This document shows positions 47,660 through 60,800 of a stretch of 64,000 bases of DNA, piece by piece (position 1 is the first letter of the stretch; each line of letters opens with the position of its first letter). The notes under the pieces were generated by a model, which was given only the letters and a program-made list of their open reading frames with translations, was not told the origin of the DNA and searched no databases. The position numbers and the translations under genes are program-made. Source of the stretch: Epiperipatus broadwayi (taxonomy: Eukaryota; Onychophora; Udeonychophora; Euonychophora; Peripatidae); contig JAQFVV010006199.1 in the NCBI GenBank assembly GCA_028023455.1, forward strand, positions 4,042,972 through 4,106,971, given 5' to 3'.

Positions 47660-47679
47660 TTATATTCTAAAGTATAACT

Positions 47680-49285
47680 CATTAATAATTTAATCACTAT
47701 AAAAAATACATTTACTTTTAGTAACCTTTTCTAAATCATTTTTTATATACTCACAATGCAGAAAATTTTGTGGACAAAATTTTTTGCAATATTACTAAAG
47801 CATCAGCAATTGCCAACTTCACTTAATGACCTTGGGTTTCAATGATTATATTTTTTTAAATCACAAAACATTCTAAATTTTCCATCATCACTTATTTCAA
47901 TATTTCTCTCAATTATTACTTTTATAGATAGATTACCCTCAAGTAAGGGGTTGTTAGAAATAATATAGAGATTAAAGTCTTGACACATCAAGAAAAAATT
48001 ATATACTTAGAAGCTCACACATTACTCACTAAAATTTGTCTCTTAAATCAATCACAACAATGTTTAGGATTATGAATAAACAATTACTGAAAGTTTAAAT
48101 TCTGTAAAATAGAACTGAAGTATTTTTTACTTTATTTTTAAAATAAATGTATATGCATTGTCTCTTATCAGGGTTTTGATCATATATCTTTTTTAATATC
48201 AACATGATATTGAAACCTGAATATTTCTAGCCAGTTTTTTATGAATGTTTTTACTAAATATCTTTTTCATACCATTTATGCATCCACAATTGTACTTTAT
48301 TCTATAATAGACTATGCCCAAATATTTTTATTATAAAATAAAACAAATAAAATTGATGGACAAAAATATTGTTCCACTAGCAAAATACTTTTGTGGCATA
48401 ATCACTTATAAATCAAGTATCAAATTTTTAGCTGCAAAAACAGACACTATATGAACAATTCAATTAGAACAGTATATGTTAATTTATGGTAAATTATGAA
48501 AAGAGATATTTATTTTATGTAATTTTGCCTTTGAATATTTAAACTGAAGAAAAAATTTTTCTTTGAAACATAAAATATCAATCAGTAATTCATTATACCA
48601 TAAAAAAGAATTTATAATAAATAAAATATTTTATAATCTTTTTTAATGCTTTTATATATCTATATAGCTCAGTCATTCATTCTTCCTTTAGGAAATGAAC
48701 TTACTCGTGTTTTCTATATTTGATTTTATTAACAACTCATGATTTTATTTTTTATTTTATTAAACAACAACTATCCCTTAAATTTTCTCATGTTTTTACT
48801 TGCTTCAATAAACAAAAATAAAATTTTAATTTAATATATTTTCACATACATAAGAAAGCCAATCATTGTTTGTATAAATGAGATTTATCAACAAATTAAT
48901 AATCATTTGACACTATAACAATTAAAAATGCAAGAGATAAACAGCTTGTGAATAAGTTACTGCATAGCAAAAAAAGTCGCCAACAAATCATCATCATGAA
49001 GCAGTAAAAGAAAAACATTCAGAAGCCTTTCCAATTGCTAGGTGATAAGAATTCAAGCAGACTTTTAATCTTTACATTAGCTTCTAAATAAGAACAACTA
49101 AATACTTATTTACTATCCAGCATTGCATGATCAGCTGAATGGATTGTAGATCATTTACCTGAAAAAATTTTAAGCTTTGTTAATACCAAAAAAAATCTCA
49201 ACCAGAATGGATTTAATTGTAAACATGGCTGATGGTTTTCCTACTACTGCACTGTAAGGTTTTTTTTTTTAATCTTAACATGTCT
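47680..49285. other. AT-rich spacer
   Basis: No gene or family A-D landmark recognised. Confidence 0.55.
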
Positions 49286-49289
49286 TGTT

Positions 49290-49470
49290 TGCTATGATAT
49301 TACTAACAATCGGTGCATATACTAGCCTGTTTACTGTGATATTACTAACAGTTGAATGTATTTGGAATATTTAAAAAAAAAAAATTTTCTAAAGACATTC
49401 AACACACATATTAGATGATGGAAATAGTCCAATATAAAAATGCAACTAGAACACCATCATTAACATTAAC
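49290..49470 (+). repeat. Family B, right-half fragment
   Basis: GTGCATATACTAGCCTGTTTACTGTGATATTAC, GTTGAATGTATTTGGAATATTTAAA, AGACATTCAACACACATATTAGATGATGG and AATAGTCCAATATAAAAATGCAACTA follow the order of the right half of the copy at 36.8-37.4 kb. The tRNA-like part and the left half are missing. Confidence 0.7.
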
Positions 49471-50176
49471 ATATGTATATTTATATAATATTTTCATAAT
49501 ATTTTTTATGATTCTAATAAAATTGTCTGTATTCCTTATAAATATAAACATTAATAAATATCACACTTATTGTTTCCAATAACATAAAGATATACGATTT
49601 CTGTAGTTCATTCTATCAATTTTTAATAATATTGTATTACATTTATTAATGTTATTATTTACAATACTAAAAAATAATTAAACAAATTTTAAATAATTTT
49701 TTAATTTAGTTCTATTAAATATTTTTTATGTATTTGATAAATATAATAGTTTTTTAACGTTATTAGAAAATTAATATTATTTCAGAAAGAAAAATAACGT
49801 TTTAATGATCAACGTCATTTTTATAGTGACTGAAAAACATTTGCTATTTTTCAAAAAATATCTTATCATTTTGTGTTTATTAAATTTATGAGTAACATTT
49901 GAAAAGAACAATTATGACAAAAGTATATACTTAAGTTTTAATGATTATCACTCAACAAAATTAATGCCATAATGTAATAACATCCCATAATATTATCAGG
50001 CTTGATAGAAAGAAATATCGTCTTACATTTGTTAGGATTGATTTCACAATTCAAAATTTATAGTACTTTTTTCTAATAAGGTTTATATCATCTGGATAAT
50101 AAACTGTTTTGGAATATTTTTATGTTATCAATAAAAACTGGAAAAAAATAAATATCTTTATGTTGTTCTTCCATAA

Positions 50177-50236
50177 AATAATAATCAGAAAATAATAAAT
50201 TCTTTGTAAAGAATTTATTATTTTCTGATTATTATT
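50177..50236. repeat. Perfect 29-bp-arm palindrome
   Basis: AATAATAATCAGAAAATAAT... (50177-50205) is exactly complementary to 50208-50236 (...ATTATTTTCTGATTATTATT) with only GT between the arms. The loop is too short for a natural pre-miRNA hairpin. It may be a replication fold-back product or a cruciform-prone site. Confidence 0.95.
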
Positions 50237-51275
50237 ATCAATAAAGGATAACATTATGATATTTATAGGGCAATTATTAAAACCTTATACAAATATATTG
50301 ATAGCATATGGGTCGAATTTTTGATCTGCAAGGGTTTTATTTTAATGTTATTGTAGAAAGACAACTTGATAGATCTGACCTAACATAGCCAATATTTTTT
50401 TAGAATGTTTGTCTTTAAATTTATTGAACAAATAATGGTAATTAATTAAACCAAATGTAGACAAAAGATAATAATATACATTTAAATGTTTTCATTTAAA
50501 GCATGACAAATATTGTCCTAGTTAATGCTCAGTTGAATACTACTTTAGTCATGCTGTAAATTGCATAAAGAGCTATATAAATTCTATGGAATCTCTGAAT
50601 GTACATATAAAATAATAATTGTTTTTATTGGAATTATTATTAAATTGATATAATTCAGTAATCTTTTCAGAATAAATGAATGAATTTTATATATAAGAGT
50701 ACAACAACCTTAATAATGATTTATCAATTTTTGTATAAATGTATCCATGTTATTAGTATAAATATATCAATATTATTAACAACTGATTATTAGATAAAGA
50801 TTTTTATATTAAGATTTTCTTAGAGATAGATTTTAAACTCAATTAAAGATCCTTATGCATAGCCTGTATATATTTCCATTAATCTTAACCTCAACCCAGA
50901 TGTTTATAATTTGAAATTTCTTGAGCATTTTAAGTGCTCATAATAATGAATAAGTTAAGGGGTCATATCTATAGATCAATAGATTAATATCCAGAAAAGC
51001 ACATGTGTTTTCTGAAGTGAAAGTTAATTACACATAAATTTTGATTTTTATTCTTTTTTTCTTTTGTTGTCTGAATTTTAAATTGTCAAAAAGAAGGGTG
51101 TTTTGACAAATATATAGAGACATTAATTTTTTTAGTTATTTGACCATTAAGTGTCATCAGTTTTGAATTCTGTTTTTTTTCTAAAATGACAGTAATTTTG
51201 TGTGCAACAATCTTTGTGGTAATAGATGAATGAACTTTAACCTGGCAAAGCTATATGGGTTGCAGAAAACTAAGA

Positions 51276-51320
51276 TATAAAAAGGCTGTGTGAGAAAGAG
51301 GGGTCAGTCAGTCAGTCTCT
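51276..51320 (+). promoter_or_regulatory. Candidate core promoter (TATA + initiator)
   Basis: TATAAAAAGG begins at 51276, and GGGGTCAGTCAGTCAGTCTC puts the first TCAGT initiator A at 51306, 30 bases downstream. The surrounding 51240-51380 is less AT-rich and ends with a donor-like GGGAAAAG|GTGAAT at 51371-51384, so it could be a first exon of an unrecognised transcript or LTR promoter sequence. It resembles the 5157 pair in spacing and in the AGTCTCT downstream motif. Confidence 0.3.
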
Positions 51321-54054
51321 TTCAAGCTCTCAGGAGCAGTTTTGATTTTTTCTTCAAGTTCTTTCACTGAGGGAAAAGGTGAATGCAAAAATGTTAAAAT
51401 ATTGCTTTGAATAATACAGAAGACAATGTGCTGATATATAAACATTATGGCAGTTAAATTATTCTAGAGGAATTGATAAATATTGAGTCCCTAAAAAGAA
51501 GCTGAAAAGTAAAATAGTATTATAAGGAGAGTTCACAAATTACTACTTTGGAAGGAAAATGAACTGTGTTTATATATTTTGTTAGCTGTAAGAGAAGGAG
51601 GATGCAATGTTAACTTGAATTATTTTTGTCCCCCAGGATCTCTACTATCATGAGTTCCATAGTTTGTCTGTACACTCATACATATTTTTAAGACCCAAAG
51701 AATGGCTGCATTTATAAGTCAACCAAGCCAAAAACACATGCTGTCTCAGAGACTTCTTTTTTATCCCCTGGCCTATTAAAGAACTGTCATCTTTAAAGAG
51801 AGGGAGAAGAAGGGGGAAAAGAAAGAAAATATATATATAATCCACACATCAATTTTTTAATTTTTTTTATATTCACCAAAAGTACCAGAAATAAATGTAA
51901 AATGGTAGAAAAGATGGAAAAGAGTGAAGTGCCAGAGCTATGTCATCTCAGCCCAAAACTATAGACAAGAGAGCAGTCCGTTATTTCAACTTGGACATTA
52001 GTAAGAACTGAAAATGGATCAGTAACATTAAAATGTTATTAATCATTTCTTTTTACTTATTAAAAGTAATTGTTTGAAATTCTTTCTACAGGTCAAGCAT
52101 CATTTTTTAAATACATAAACATTAAAAGATTGATTATTTATTATATGTTAATAATATCATTATGCATAACAACATCACAAATACATTTTAGAGTTGTTAG
52201 ACTTAATGTTTCATTATCTTTGAATATTTTCTTTTACTCTAATTTAATATGTCTTTTTATTATTGTCATTTATTGAGTTAAATAATGGTACTTGAGCAAT
52301 CTGTCAATATATATTTTATAATGTTTTTTTATTTATTTGCATATTTAAATTTGATATAAATGTTGCTTTGCTCAAGATTTAAATAATTTTATAAATATCT
52401 ATGTGATTTATTTATAAATGAATAATATAAAGGGAAACATTTTAACATAAAATATATGCTACCATATCATGTGTGTGTGGGGGGGGTGACTGCTTATACA
52501 GACATAGGTCAATTAAGATAAGTAAAATAGTATGGCTTAATACTTATTTTTTAAGAGAGAAAATTAATAGCATGCAGAGTCACACGTATGAAAGTGAACA
52601 CACACATATTGCGTGAATGACTTTTGGTATTGCATTTATTCTAGATACCTACCTCTGATAGTACCTAGAAGTTTATCCAGTAAGATTATATAAATTTCAT
52701 TTAAAAATTTTTATGACTCTAGCTTTAATTTAAAATTTAAAATATTAGTAATAATTAGACAGAATTGAAATGTAATTTGTTTTTAGTTTGAAAATGGTTC
52801 AAATTTTCTTTTTTAAAAGTTTTAAAACATCATATAAATTAATACCCAAAGGAATGATGCATAATTCTTTTATTAATAAAAGGATTAAGGTGTTTCATTA
52901 CCTAGTATATTTTTTCACTAAAATTAAAATTCTGTGCTATGTTTCATTTTGAGAATTATATTTTTGTAAAATATTGTCAGAAAACCTTTAACGGAATTAA
53001 TAAATAAAATCAGCAATATCATTAAGATAATATCTAAATAAATCAGCTAAAATAGTCTTTCAAACAGAAATTTGTTAGTTTGTGCATTATTGGAGTGAAT
53101 AATTAAAATATGAATATTTCAGGCATTCTAGTTTTAATAAAAGTTTCATTCCAGTATAAAATTGATTTGACACATGTTTTTAAGTTTATTTTTTAAACGT
53201 AAAATCTTTTTTTTAAAAAAATCAATTATCAAAAGAAGCTCATGGAATTTTATTATCAGTACAATTTTTTAAACTGCAAATTTTAACATTGATATAAGTC
53301 TGTAAATATATATTAATGTATCACAGTTTAATGGTCTTTTATTTTTATTGGTTTTAACATTAGATTTTGTTTTCAAAAATAAAAGCAAATTCATATTTTT
53401 TTTTTACTTTATTCTAGTGGAAAGGCAATCATTATTGATCCTATTTTATTTTTCTATTTGTTTGAAATATTTGTTTTTTCTTAATTTATCTATAAGAAGA
53501 GCTCATTAGAATAGTATTTTTATCTTTATCAAAATTAATGTTATCTTTATTGTCACTAATTTTTTTCTTTTAAATTTAATTTTTTTAATGAAACATTAGT
53601 ATCACTTTCTGGTGTATGAGCAATATCTTTGCATGATATTTCAATAATTTTTTTAATTTCTACATTTCTGTTAGACGAAAGTTTTATTTGTATTTTTTTT
53701 GTGTGCGTGATGTTTGTGAACAAATATTTATAAAATGAATTATTTTTATTAATATTAATAAGATTACAGTTAATTTAATGTTATTATCTTTTATTGAAGT
53801 CATTTTTTATGAAAATTTTAAATTAACATTTAAAATATAATTGATTATTTTTTTAAGTTACTGAAGCTGAAATTAATATTACTTATTTAATTTATTTAAA
53901 AGTGATCACAAATTACTGTCTAGAAAAATTGAAAATTTTAAATTTTAATTTCATGAGAATTAGAGAACATTTATTGGGAATTATTGAAAATGCATTATAA
54001 AATGGAAATACTATTCTTTACTTATAGCTTTATTAATTAGTACTAACAAAATAG

Positions 54055-54203
54055 CACATTACTTGATTACCATTTCTTATGCTTGCTCATAATTATTATT
54101 AAAACAGGCAAAACTCTTCATACAGTAGTGCCAGTTAGTGCATCTATTGATTACTCTGGCTTGCACTGAGTGACACTACTATATGGAGAGTTTTTCCTGT
54201 TTT
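54055..54203. mobile_element. Miniature family A copy with 14-bp target duplication
   Basis: 149 bp: an outer left segment (CACATTACTTGATTACC, TTCTTATGCTTGCTC), then short arms AAAACTCTTCATACAGTAGTG and CACTACTATATGGAGAGTTTT, around ATCTATTGATTACTCTGGCTTGC. Flanked by a perfect 14-bp duplication TACTAACAAAATAG (54041-54054 and 54204-54217). The left outer segment and right terminus define the same element ends as the 47.3-kb copy. Confidence 0.88.
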
Positions 54204-54219
54204 TACTAACAAAATAGAC

Positions 54220-55085
54220 TATTATAACAAGTTTAAACAAATTTGGAAGAAGCGAGAAATAATTATGCAAAAATTGGATACAATCTTTTTACTTTTGTTT
54301 TGCTATCAAGTAAAAGATCTGAATTTCATCAACATAAAACTGTGAAATCAAACCAATTAATTTATCATCTTAAACAACTCAAACTATTTTAGAAGTTGTT
54401 TTTTTTTTTTTTTTTAAACTCTTTATAAATTATCTTGATAAAGAAACAAAATTTAATATGACATTTTTAGATTTACATTGTGACTATTATATAGAAATGA
54501 TTTCTATCTTTACATACAATGATAACTAGTAGCTAGTCTGTGGTAATAAATATAACTAAAAAAAAAGCGCATGTGATATTTTGACATTTTAACTCAACAG
54601 TTCAAAGTTTTTCTAAAATCTTTTATCATTACTATTAATAAATGATTAAATATTTTAAATATATAATGCTTATTTATTTCACCTTAATGATGTAAAAGAA
54701 TTATAAAATATTTATGGTAATCTTTGAATATTGGGTATTAGGGTATTATAACAAATTATAGCATTACAATTATGGCAAAGAAATGGCTAATTCTTGTTAA
54801 TATGATAAATAAAAATTGAAACATTGTCAAAGTTAGTTCACTATATTAATAGATCATAAGAGAACATTGCAATCAAGCAATAAGAATTGTTTTTGGTTGT
54901 AAATTTAATATTAAGTTCCTTGCATTTATTTTCAGGCAGAGAATTTAAAAAAGATATATATATTTTAGTATTTATATTTATTGATAATTCAGTTTTTGAT
55001 TAAGATTTTCTATATCATTTTAAACTTACTTTATATGTGTTTACTATTTTGTTAATTTCTGATTATGATTTTTTTATTTATTATA
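54220..55085. other. Probable intron or spacer upstream of the exon
   Basis: Very AT-rich, with a T-run at 54401-54416. It ends in TTTTTTTATTTATTATAG, a usable splice acceptor. Confidence 0.45.
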
Positions 55086-55086
55086 G

Positions 55087-55316
55087 ATCGCATAATTCCT
55101 TATATTGCTTTAAAGCCATCATGGATTTGATGCTTCCTAATCTTTTTAGTGGGTTATCTTACAATAATTATTCTTATTCTCGAAAAACATCTGAATTTGT
55201 TTTACCAGTTCCTTCACCCACTGCTAAGACACCAACTGCAGGTTCTATTAAAAGCTTGTGTATTTGGAGCACACCTGCCATGGGGCCTTTTAATCCAGCC
55301 CAGTCAAAAGTTCCTG
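55087..55316 (+). CDS. Internal coding exon of an unidentified host gene
   Basis: Bounded by a splice acceptor (ATTTATTATAG at 55076-55086) and donor (CCTG|GTAAAT at 55317). The 230-bp exon is open in one frame: one base completes a codon, 76 codons follow (SHNSLYCFKAIMDLMLPN...), and one base is left for the next exon, giving phase 2 upstream and phase 1 downstream. Its second half is much less AT-rich than anything nearby and encodes LPVPSPTAKTPTAG and KSLCIWSTPAMGPFNPAQ, a composition unlike random AT-rich frames. I do not recognise the protein family. A proline/serine-rich stretch followed by a conserved-looking W-containing segment suggests part of a larger protein. No partner exon could be identified with confidence. 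Confidence 0.6.
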
Positions 55317-55319
55317 GTA

Positions 55320-56700
55320 AATTGTTTATCAGTTTTTACCCTGTAGTAATCTAATATTTTCTTTTTAACTATTGTTATTAAATCTTATTAAGTTATACAA
55401 CAATAACATTGTATTATTTAATGCAAGAAAAACTTTTTTCTTAACATCGTATCCCCCTCTCCCAGTTGTGAACATTTTCAGGCCAATATACATAATGATA
55501 ATTTCTTTACTTAACTACAACTTTTTTCCTTCTCTCTATATTTTTTTTATATTTTTTCTCCTTTTTCTCATATAACTATTACCGTATATACATTGTATAG
55601 CAATGGTAAAGAAATAATACAATTATTTGTTGTATAATTTTTTCAGTTTTACTATTTATTTTTATGCACCAAACAACAAAATGTATTATATTTATTTCAT
55701 TTTATGATGATATTATAAATATAAACTAAATAATAGTTTATTTAATTTTATTATTAATTTAACAGAAAATAGTGATCAAACTATAATATGCTTTTCATTT
55801 AAAATAAAATATTTTTATGGTATTAATTCAAGCATGAAATGATAGGTGAGTTACAACAACACTCCATTCATGTAACTAAACATTCAATTGACCAAACTGA
55901 TTTTTTTTTGTTGTTCACAGATTGATTTGCATAATCATCACAAAACTCATTTTAGAGAATTTTCTCTCTTGGAGTTGAAATAGCTACAGTTATTTACAAA
56001 TGCTATATCTATGAATGTAGATTACCTGAGTGTAAAATCATGAATACAAGTGTTATATTTTTTGTATAAAATATTTTCTGTTACATTTTTTAAATAATCG
56101 TGCTAAGCATTGCTCACCAAATCATACTAACTGCATAGCAGCCATCTTTGATTAGTGCAAACATTTGAAAATATAAATGAAAAGACTTACTGAATATGGA
56201 TGGAAGTCATTCAACAATTAATTATTTTATAGTCAATTTTTATTTAATTATTGTGCTCTGTCTCTACTTTGATTTAATTAAATAACAAAGATATAAACAA
56301 AGGAGTTATCAAAACAAAGTTAATATGATCCCAGGGAAATTACTTCTTTGTGCTTAGTTTTAATAATTTTTAATTTTTATTTTGTAAAGTTGACATTTAA
56401 ATCTAAACACACATATATGTAAACATATTTTCTCATTGTAAAAAAGATTATTGAACAATTGAACACTGATTTTATTTAATAAAATTTAAACATTATTAAA
56501 TAGAGGAAGTTTTTTGATATTGAATGAAATATTATGTTAAAAGAAAGAAAAGCAGTGATTAAATAATACAATGACAGGGAAAAGCAATAAAAATTCTGCC
56601 TGGTTCTTTTACTCTATTAAGATGCATAAAATACACTTTATAGTTCTGCATGGATTTCAAATTACTACTGAACAATATGCACATTTTTGTTTTTTAAATT
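55320..56700. other. Probable intron or spacer downstream of the exon
   Basis: AT-rich. A strong polypyrimidine/acceptor (TTTTTTTTTGTTGTTCACAG at 55920) is present, but the following sequence reads a stop at once in the phase needed by the exon at 55087-55316, so it is not its direct partner. A donor-like AG|GTGAGT at 55844 lacks an upstream exon. Confidence 0.4.
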
Positions 56701-56707
56701 AGAAGCA

Positions 56708-57013
<306 letters not shown>

Positions 57014-57018
57014 TTACT

Positions 57019-57420
57019 TCTAGACTGAGGAATGATCCATCAAATGATATTTTCTATCTATATTTCTACCAGCTTTCTATCTCACCTATCTATCAAATTA
57101 TGCACCTAAACATACATTTATTTGTCTGTTTGTCTATCTGTCTGTCTTCCTACCTATGACTTATTGTGCCTATCTATTTTCTTATCTGCTTTTTATCCAC
57201 CTATTTTCCCAACTGCATGTACACTTGCTTGGTTAATTCTGTTTCTGCTCATCTTTTTGACTGTCCAACAACCTACCTGATCTCCAATGACCTGCCTACT
57301 CCCTGTTATATTGTCTACTCATCTATCTTGCTTTCAACCTGCCATATGCCTCTTGTTTACCTAACTATCTGCAACCAATTGAAATACTCATTTATCTATT
57401 TAGGTATTTATCTGTAGGTT
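57019..57420. repeat. Degenerate pyrimidine-rich zone beside the microsatellite
   Basis: TCTATC-like words recur without a regular array (CTATCTCACCTATCTATC, TGTCTATCTGTCTGTCTTCC, CTTATCTGC, CATCTATCTTGC). It looks like an old, decayed extension of the TCTA array. The 83-codon frame at 57166-57417 is a by-product of this composition. Confidence 0.6.
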
Positions 57421-57678
57421 GTTGATATTATCAATTATGATAGAAACTTATGACTAGCAGAATGTGATTGATATTTTAAATCAAATACTGACATTTGAAA
57501 AATTTGTGATGGTGGTGCAAATTAAAATTAATCTTATTTAAAACTGTTGCAGATTTATGTGGTGTTTTATTTATTAGTTTCATATAAATATATGCATGGA
57601 TTAATATCTAAATTATAAATCTAATTATACATCTATCTATCTACTTATCTATCTTTCCCTATATCTGCCTGTCTGACA

Positions 57679-57848
<170 letters not shown>

Positions 57849-57849
57849 T

Positions 57850-60800
57850 AACAATAATAGTATAATAACAATTATAATGCTAATAAAAAATAATATCTAT
57901 TGATATTAAAATAAATATGCTATAATTTTTTCACACACAATAAGTTATATTGATACAAATTTTTAAATGTTGTAAATGAAAACTTACATAAACTTATGAC
58001 CATATTAGTTCTCAGACATAACTGAGCATCTGATTAGTTTTATCTTACAATGGTTAAATGAAATTACATAAATTAGTTATCATGAACACAATCAACACTA
58101 TTCGTCTCTGGATATACTGAACAAATAGAAGCATAATGCTGATCTTTTAATCAACCTTACTTTCACTTTTAGCAAACAAAAAGGGACAAATTTAAGCATC
58201 TTAATCTTTAACAAATGTCTCTTCTATATATTCTAAACTTTCTCATTATTTTAGTCACTAATAAAAATCTCCAACTTATCACCTTACATTGAGATTTTTT
58301 TAAAAAAATTATATAATTTAGGTACTTTTAAAATATTGCTATTTTTCTGGTATATTCTATTTTGGGCATTATATATATATATATTACTAATAATGCAAAA
58401 TTATGAGAAGTTTTAATATTCATATTTTTTTTAATTTCAAAAGCTTTATTTACAATTTCCTCTTGTCACATTTTTTCATATTTCTCACTTGTCTCAAATA
58501 AAATTAAATCAAAAATTAATGCGATACTCTTAACTGTATCTTCATTAAATATTATATTTATATATTTTCTTATGTAAATCTACCTATAATTTACGTTTTT
58601 CAAACAATTAAAATCTCTGTATTTACATAATAAAGCCCAGAAAATAAGATTATCATGAATTTAATATAGTCAAAGCCCTGCAGTGCAATGACAGAATGAC
58701 AAACTCTGGAATATAAGGTCTTTGGATTAATTTCAGTTCTGACACCCAAACTTCTTTTGAACTCTCAAACAATAGACATTTAATTGCATACTATATATAC
58801 AATTACTAGAAACTTCATGTGATTAAAAGCAGGAAATTCTTAACTACAAAAAATATATATTAAGCTTTTAAGATCATTATTTTATGAGTAATATAATTAA
58901 AATTATCAATTAATGGATGCCATTTTACTTGAGGATTATATATGTTTAAGTTTCAAAGATGGTCTTCTTTTCTTCAAACTGTTTTTTACCCACATCAAAC
59001 GAGATTTATAATCAGACTCATCTATACACCTGTATTCTTTAACTATACATGTGGTACTTTCTCTCTCAGTCATTTATTGTTTTATTAAAATATCTGTTGC
59101 TAACTAAATTATGTATGAATTGTAAAAACAGCTTTAACTTCAACAGAAATTATTTCTTTCTGAATTAAAGATTAGTTGAAATAAAATATATGCTTCAACC
59201 AAAACATATTTTCAGCCAAATTTGCTATCTGCATTTTTCAGAAAAAAATTGTTTTCTCAATTATTTTTCGATTTATTTGATTCGTTTTTTTTTATATATA
59301 CATTTTTCCTGGAGCAAAAAAAACCCTCAAGGTTACACACATACAATAGACATTAGCAAAACAACACTGCCTTACTATATTTTTTAAGTCCTTTTCTATT
59401 TTTTTATTTTTATTATTATTGAATTAGCTTATTAAATTATCTATATTTTTAATTTTTAGTAGTGAATTTATATAAGTTATAGGAGATTATATTTATGGAA
59501 CTCCATGTACAAATGCTCCAAACTGGCAAAAATTCTACTTCCAATCTTTAACTCAGCATGTGGCATAGCTAATGTATTTAAGTTATTAAAGTCATCTGTT
59601 ACTGAAAATCCAAAAATCAAATTTATTTACTATCTGAAATACAATCATTTTTCTAAACAATAAACAATTTTAAAAAAGTGTCCAGTTTTATATAATTATT
59701 TAAAATATTGAATAGAGATCCTTAATCTCATATATGCTTCAGGACTCTGTTAACTATTCTAATAATAGCTTCAGACAGCTTTTAACATAGTTTTTGCACA
59801 ATTGTATAATCTGATCATTACAACTTGTATCAACTTTATTTCAAGTGATATACATATATACATTGAATGTTTTTATTACACTAGTTTTTCAATTCTTATT
59901 TTTTTCCCCAATAAATAGTCAACAAATTCTAAATTTATATATTATAAATTTATTTTCATTTAACATAATCTATAGGTATCAAATGCTTGTTTATATTTAC
60001 TTAAATTCTGTTTGTACTTTTTTACATAAAAATTACTGCTATAAGAAAGATAGTAAATTGAAATGCTTAAATTAAAAATCTAAATTCATCTTATTAATAT
60101 AAACAAAAATAAAAAATATATAATATTCTATTGATATGTATGGTATTTTTTGTTTATGTTTGTAATATAGTAAATAATCGTATTTCACTCTTATTTTTAA
60201 ATAGATTTCTTTCGTACAATATATTATATAAAATAATATGTCGCCGTATGCTTAATACCTTAAATTAATAACATATATGAAAGTATAAATTCACCTGATA
60301 TAAATTAATTTTACAATTACAATAAAATTTGTCTATAATTATAAAAAAAGACTATTATGACTTATTACTTTCAAAATTTATTGTAACAAGAAGAGAGAGA
60401 TGAGACCAAAGTGAGGATATGAAATAAGTGCAATCTAATGATGGTAAAATATTATATAGAATGACTAATGCCTCTATATATTTTCATTCGTGTTTATGCA
60501 TCAAATATTGTCATTGGTGAAAAAATTGTATGAAATTCATCTTAAGAAAATTCTAAATATAAAGTTCACCTTCTGATAACAGCAGGATGAAATTATTAGG
60601 GTATAACAATATTAGATGTACTGCTATATGTATTAGTATGCCAAAGTTGATTGAATAATAATAGTGATTTTGTTGTTTGAAAATATTCTTATAAAAATAA
60701 TAATGATCAAACCAAATCTCATTTTATATGTAATAGAACTGCAGTTAATTTTTCAAATGGTAATAATTGCATTTTCTATACATTATCTACTGTAAATCAA

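Larger units (their letters stand above)
49475..54035. other. AT-rich spacer with local anomalies
   Basis: No confirmed gene. It includes a perfect hairpin (50177-50236), a TATA/initiator pair near 51276 and a less AT-rich 51600-51960 stretch with a possible minus-strand terminal exon (see findings). T8A7 lies at 53207-53221. A GTGTGTGTGGGGGGGG run lies near 52473. Confidence 0.5.
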
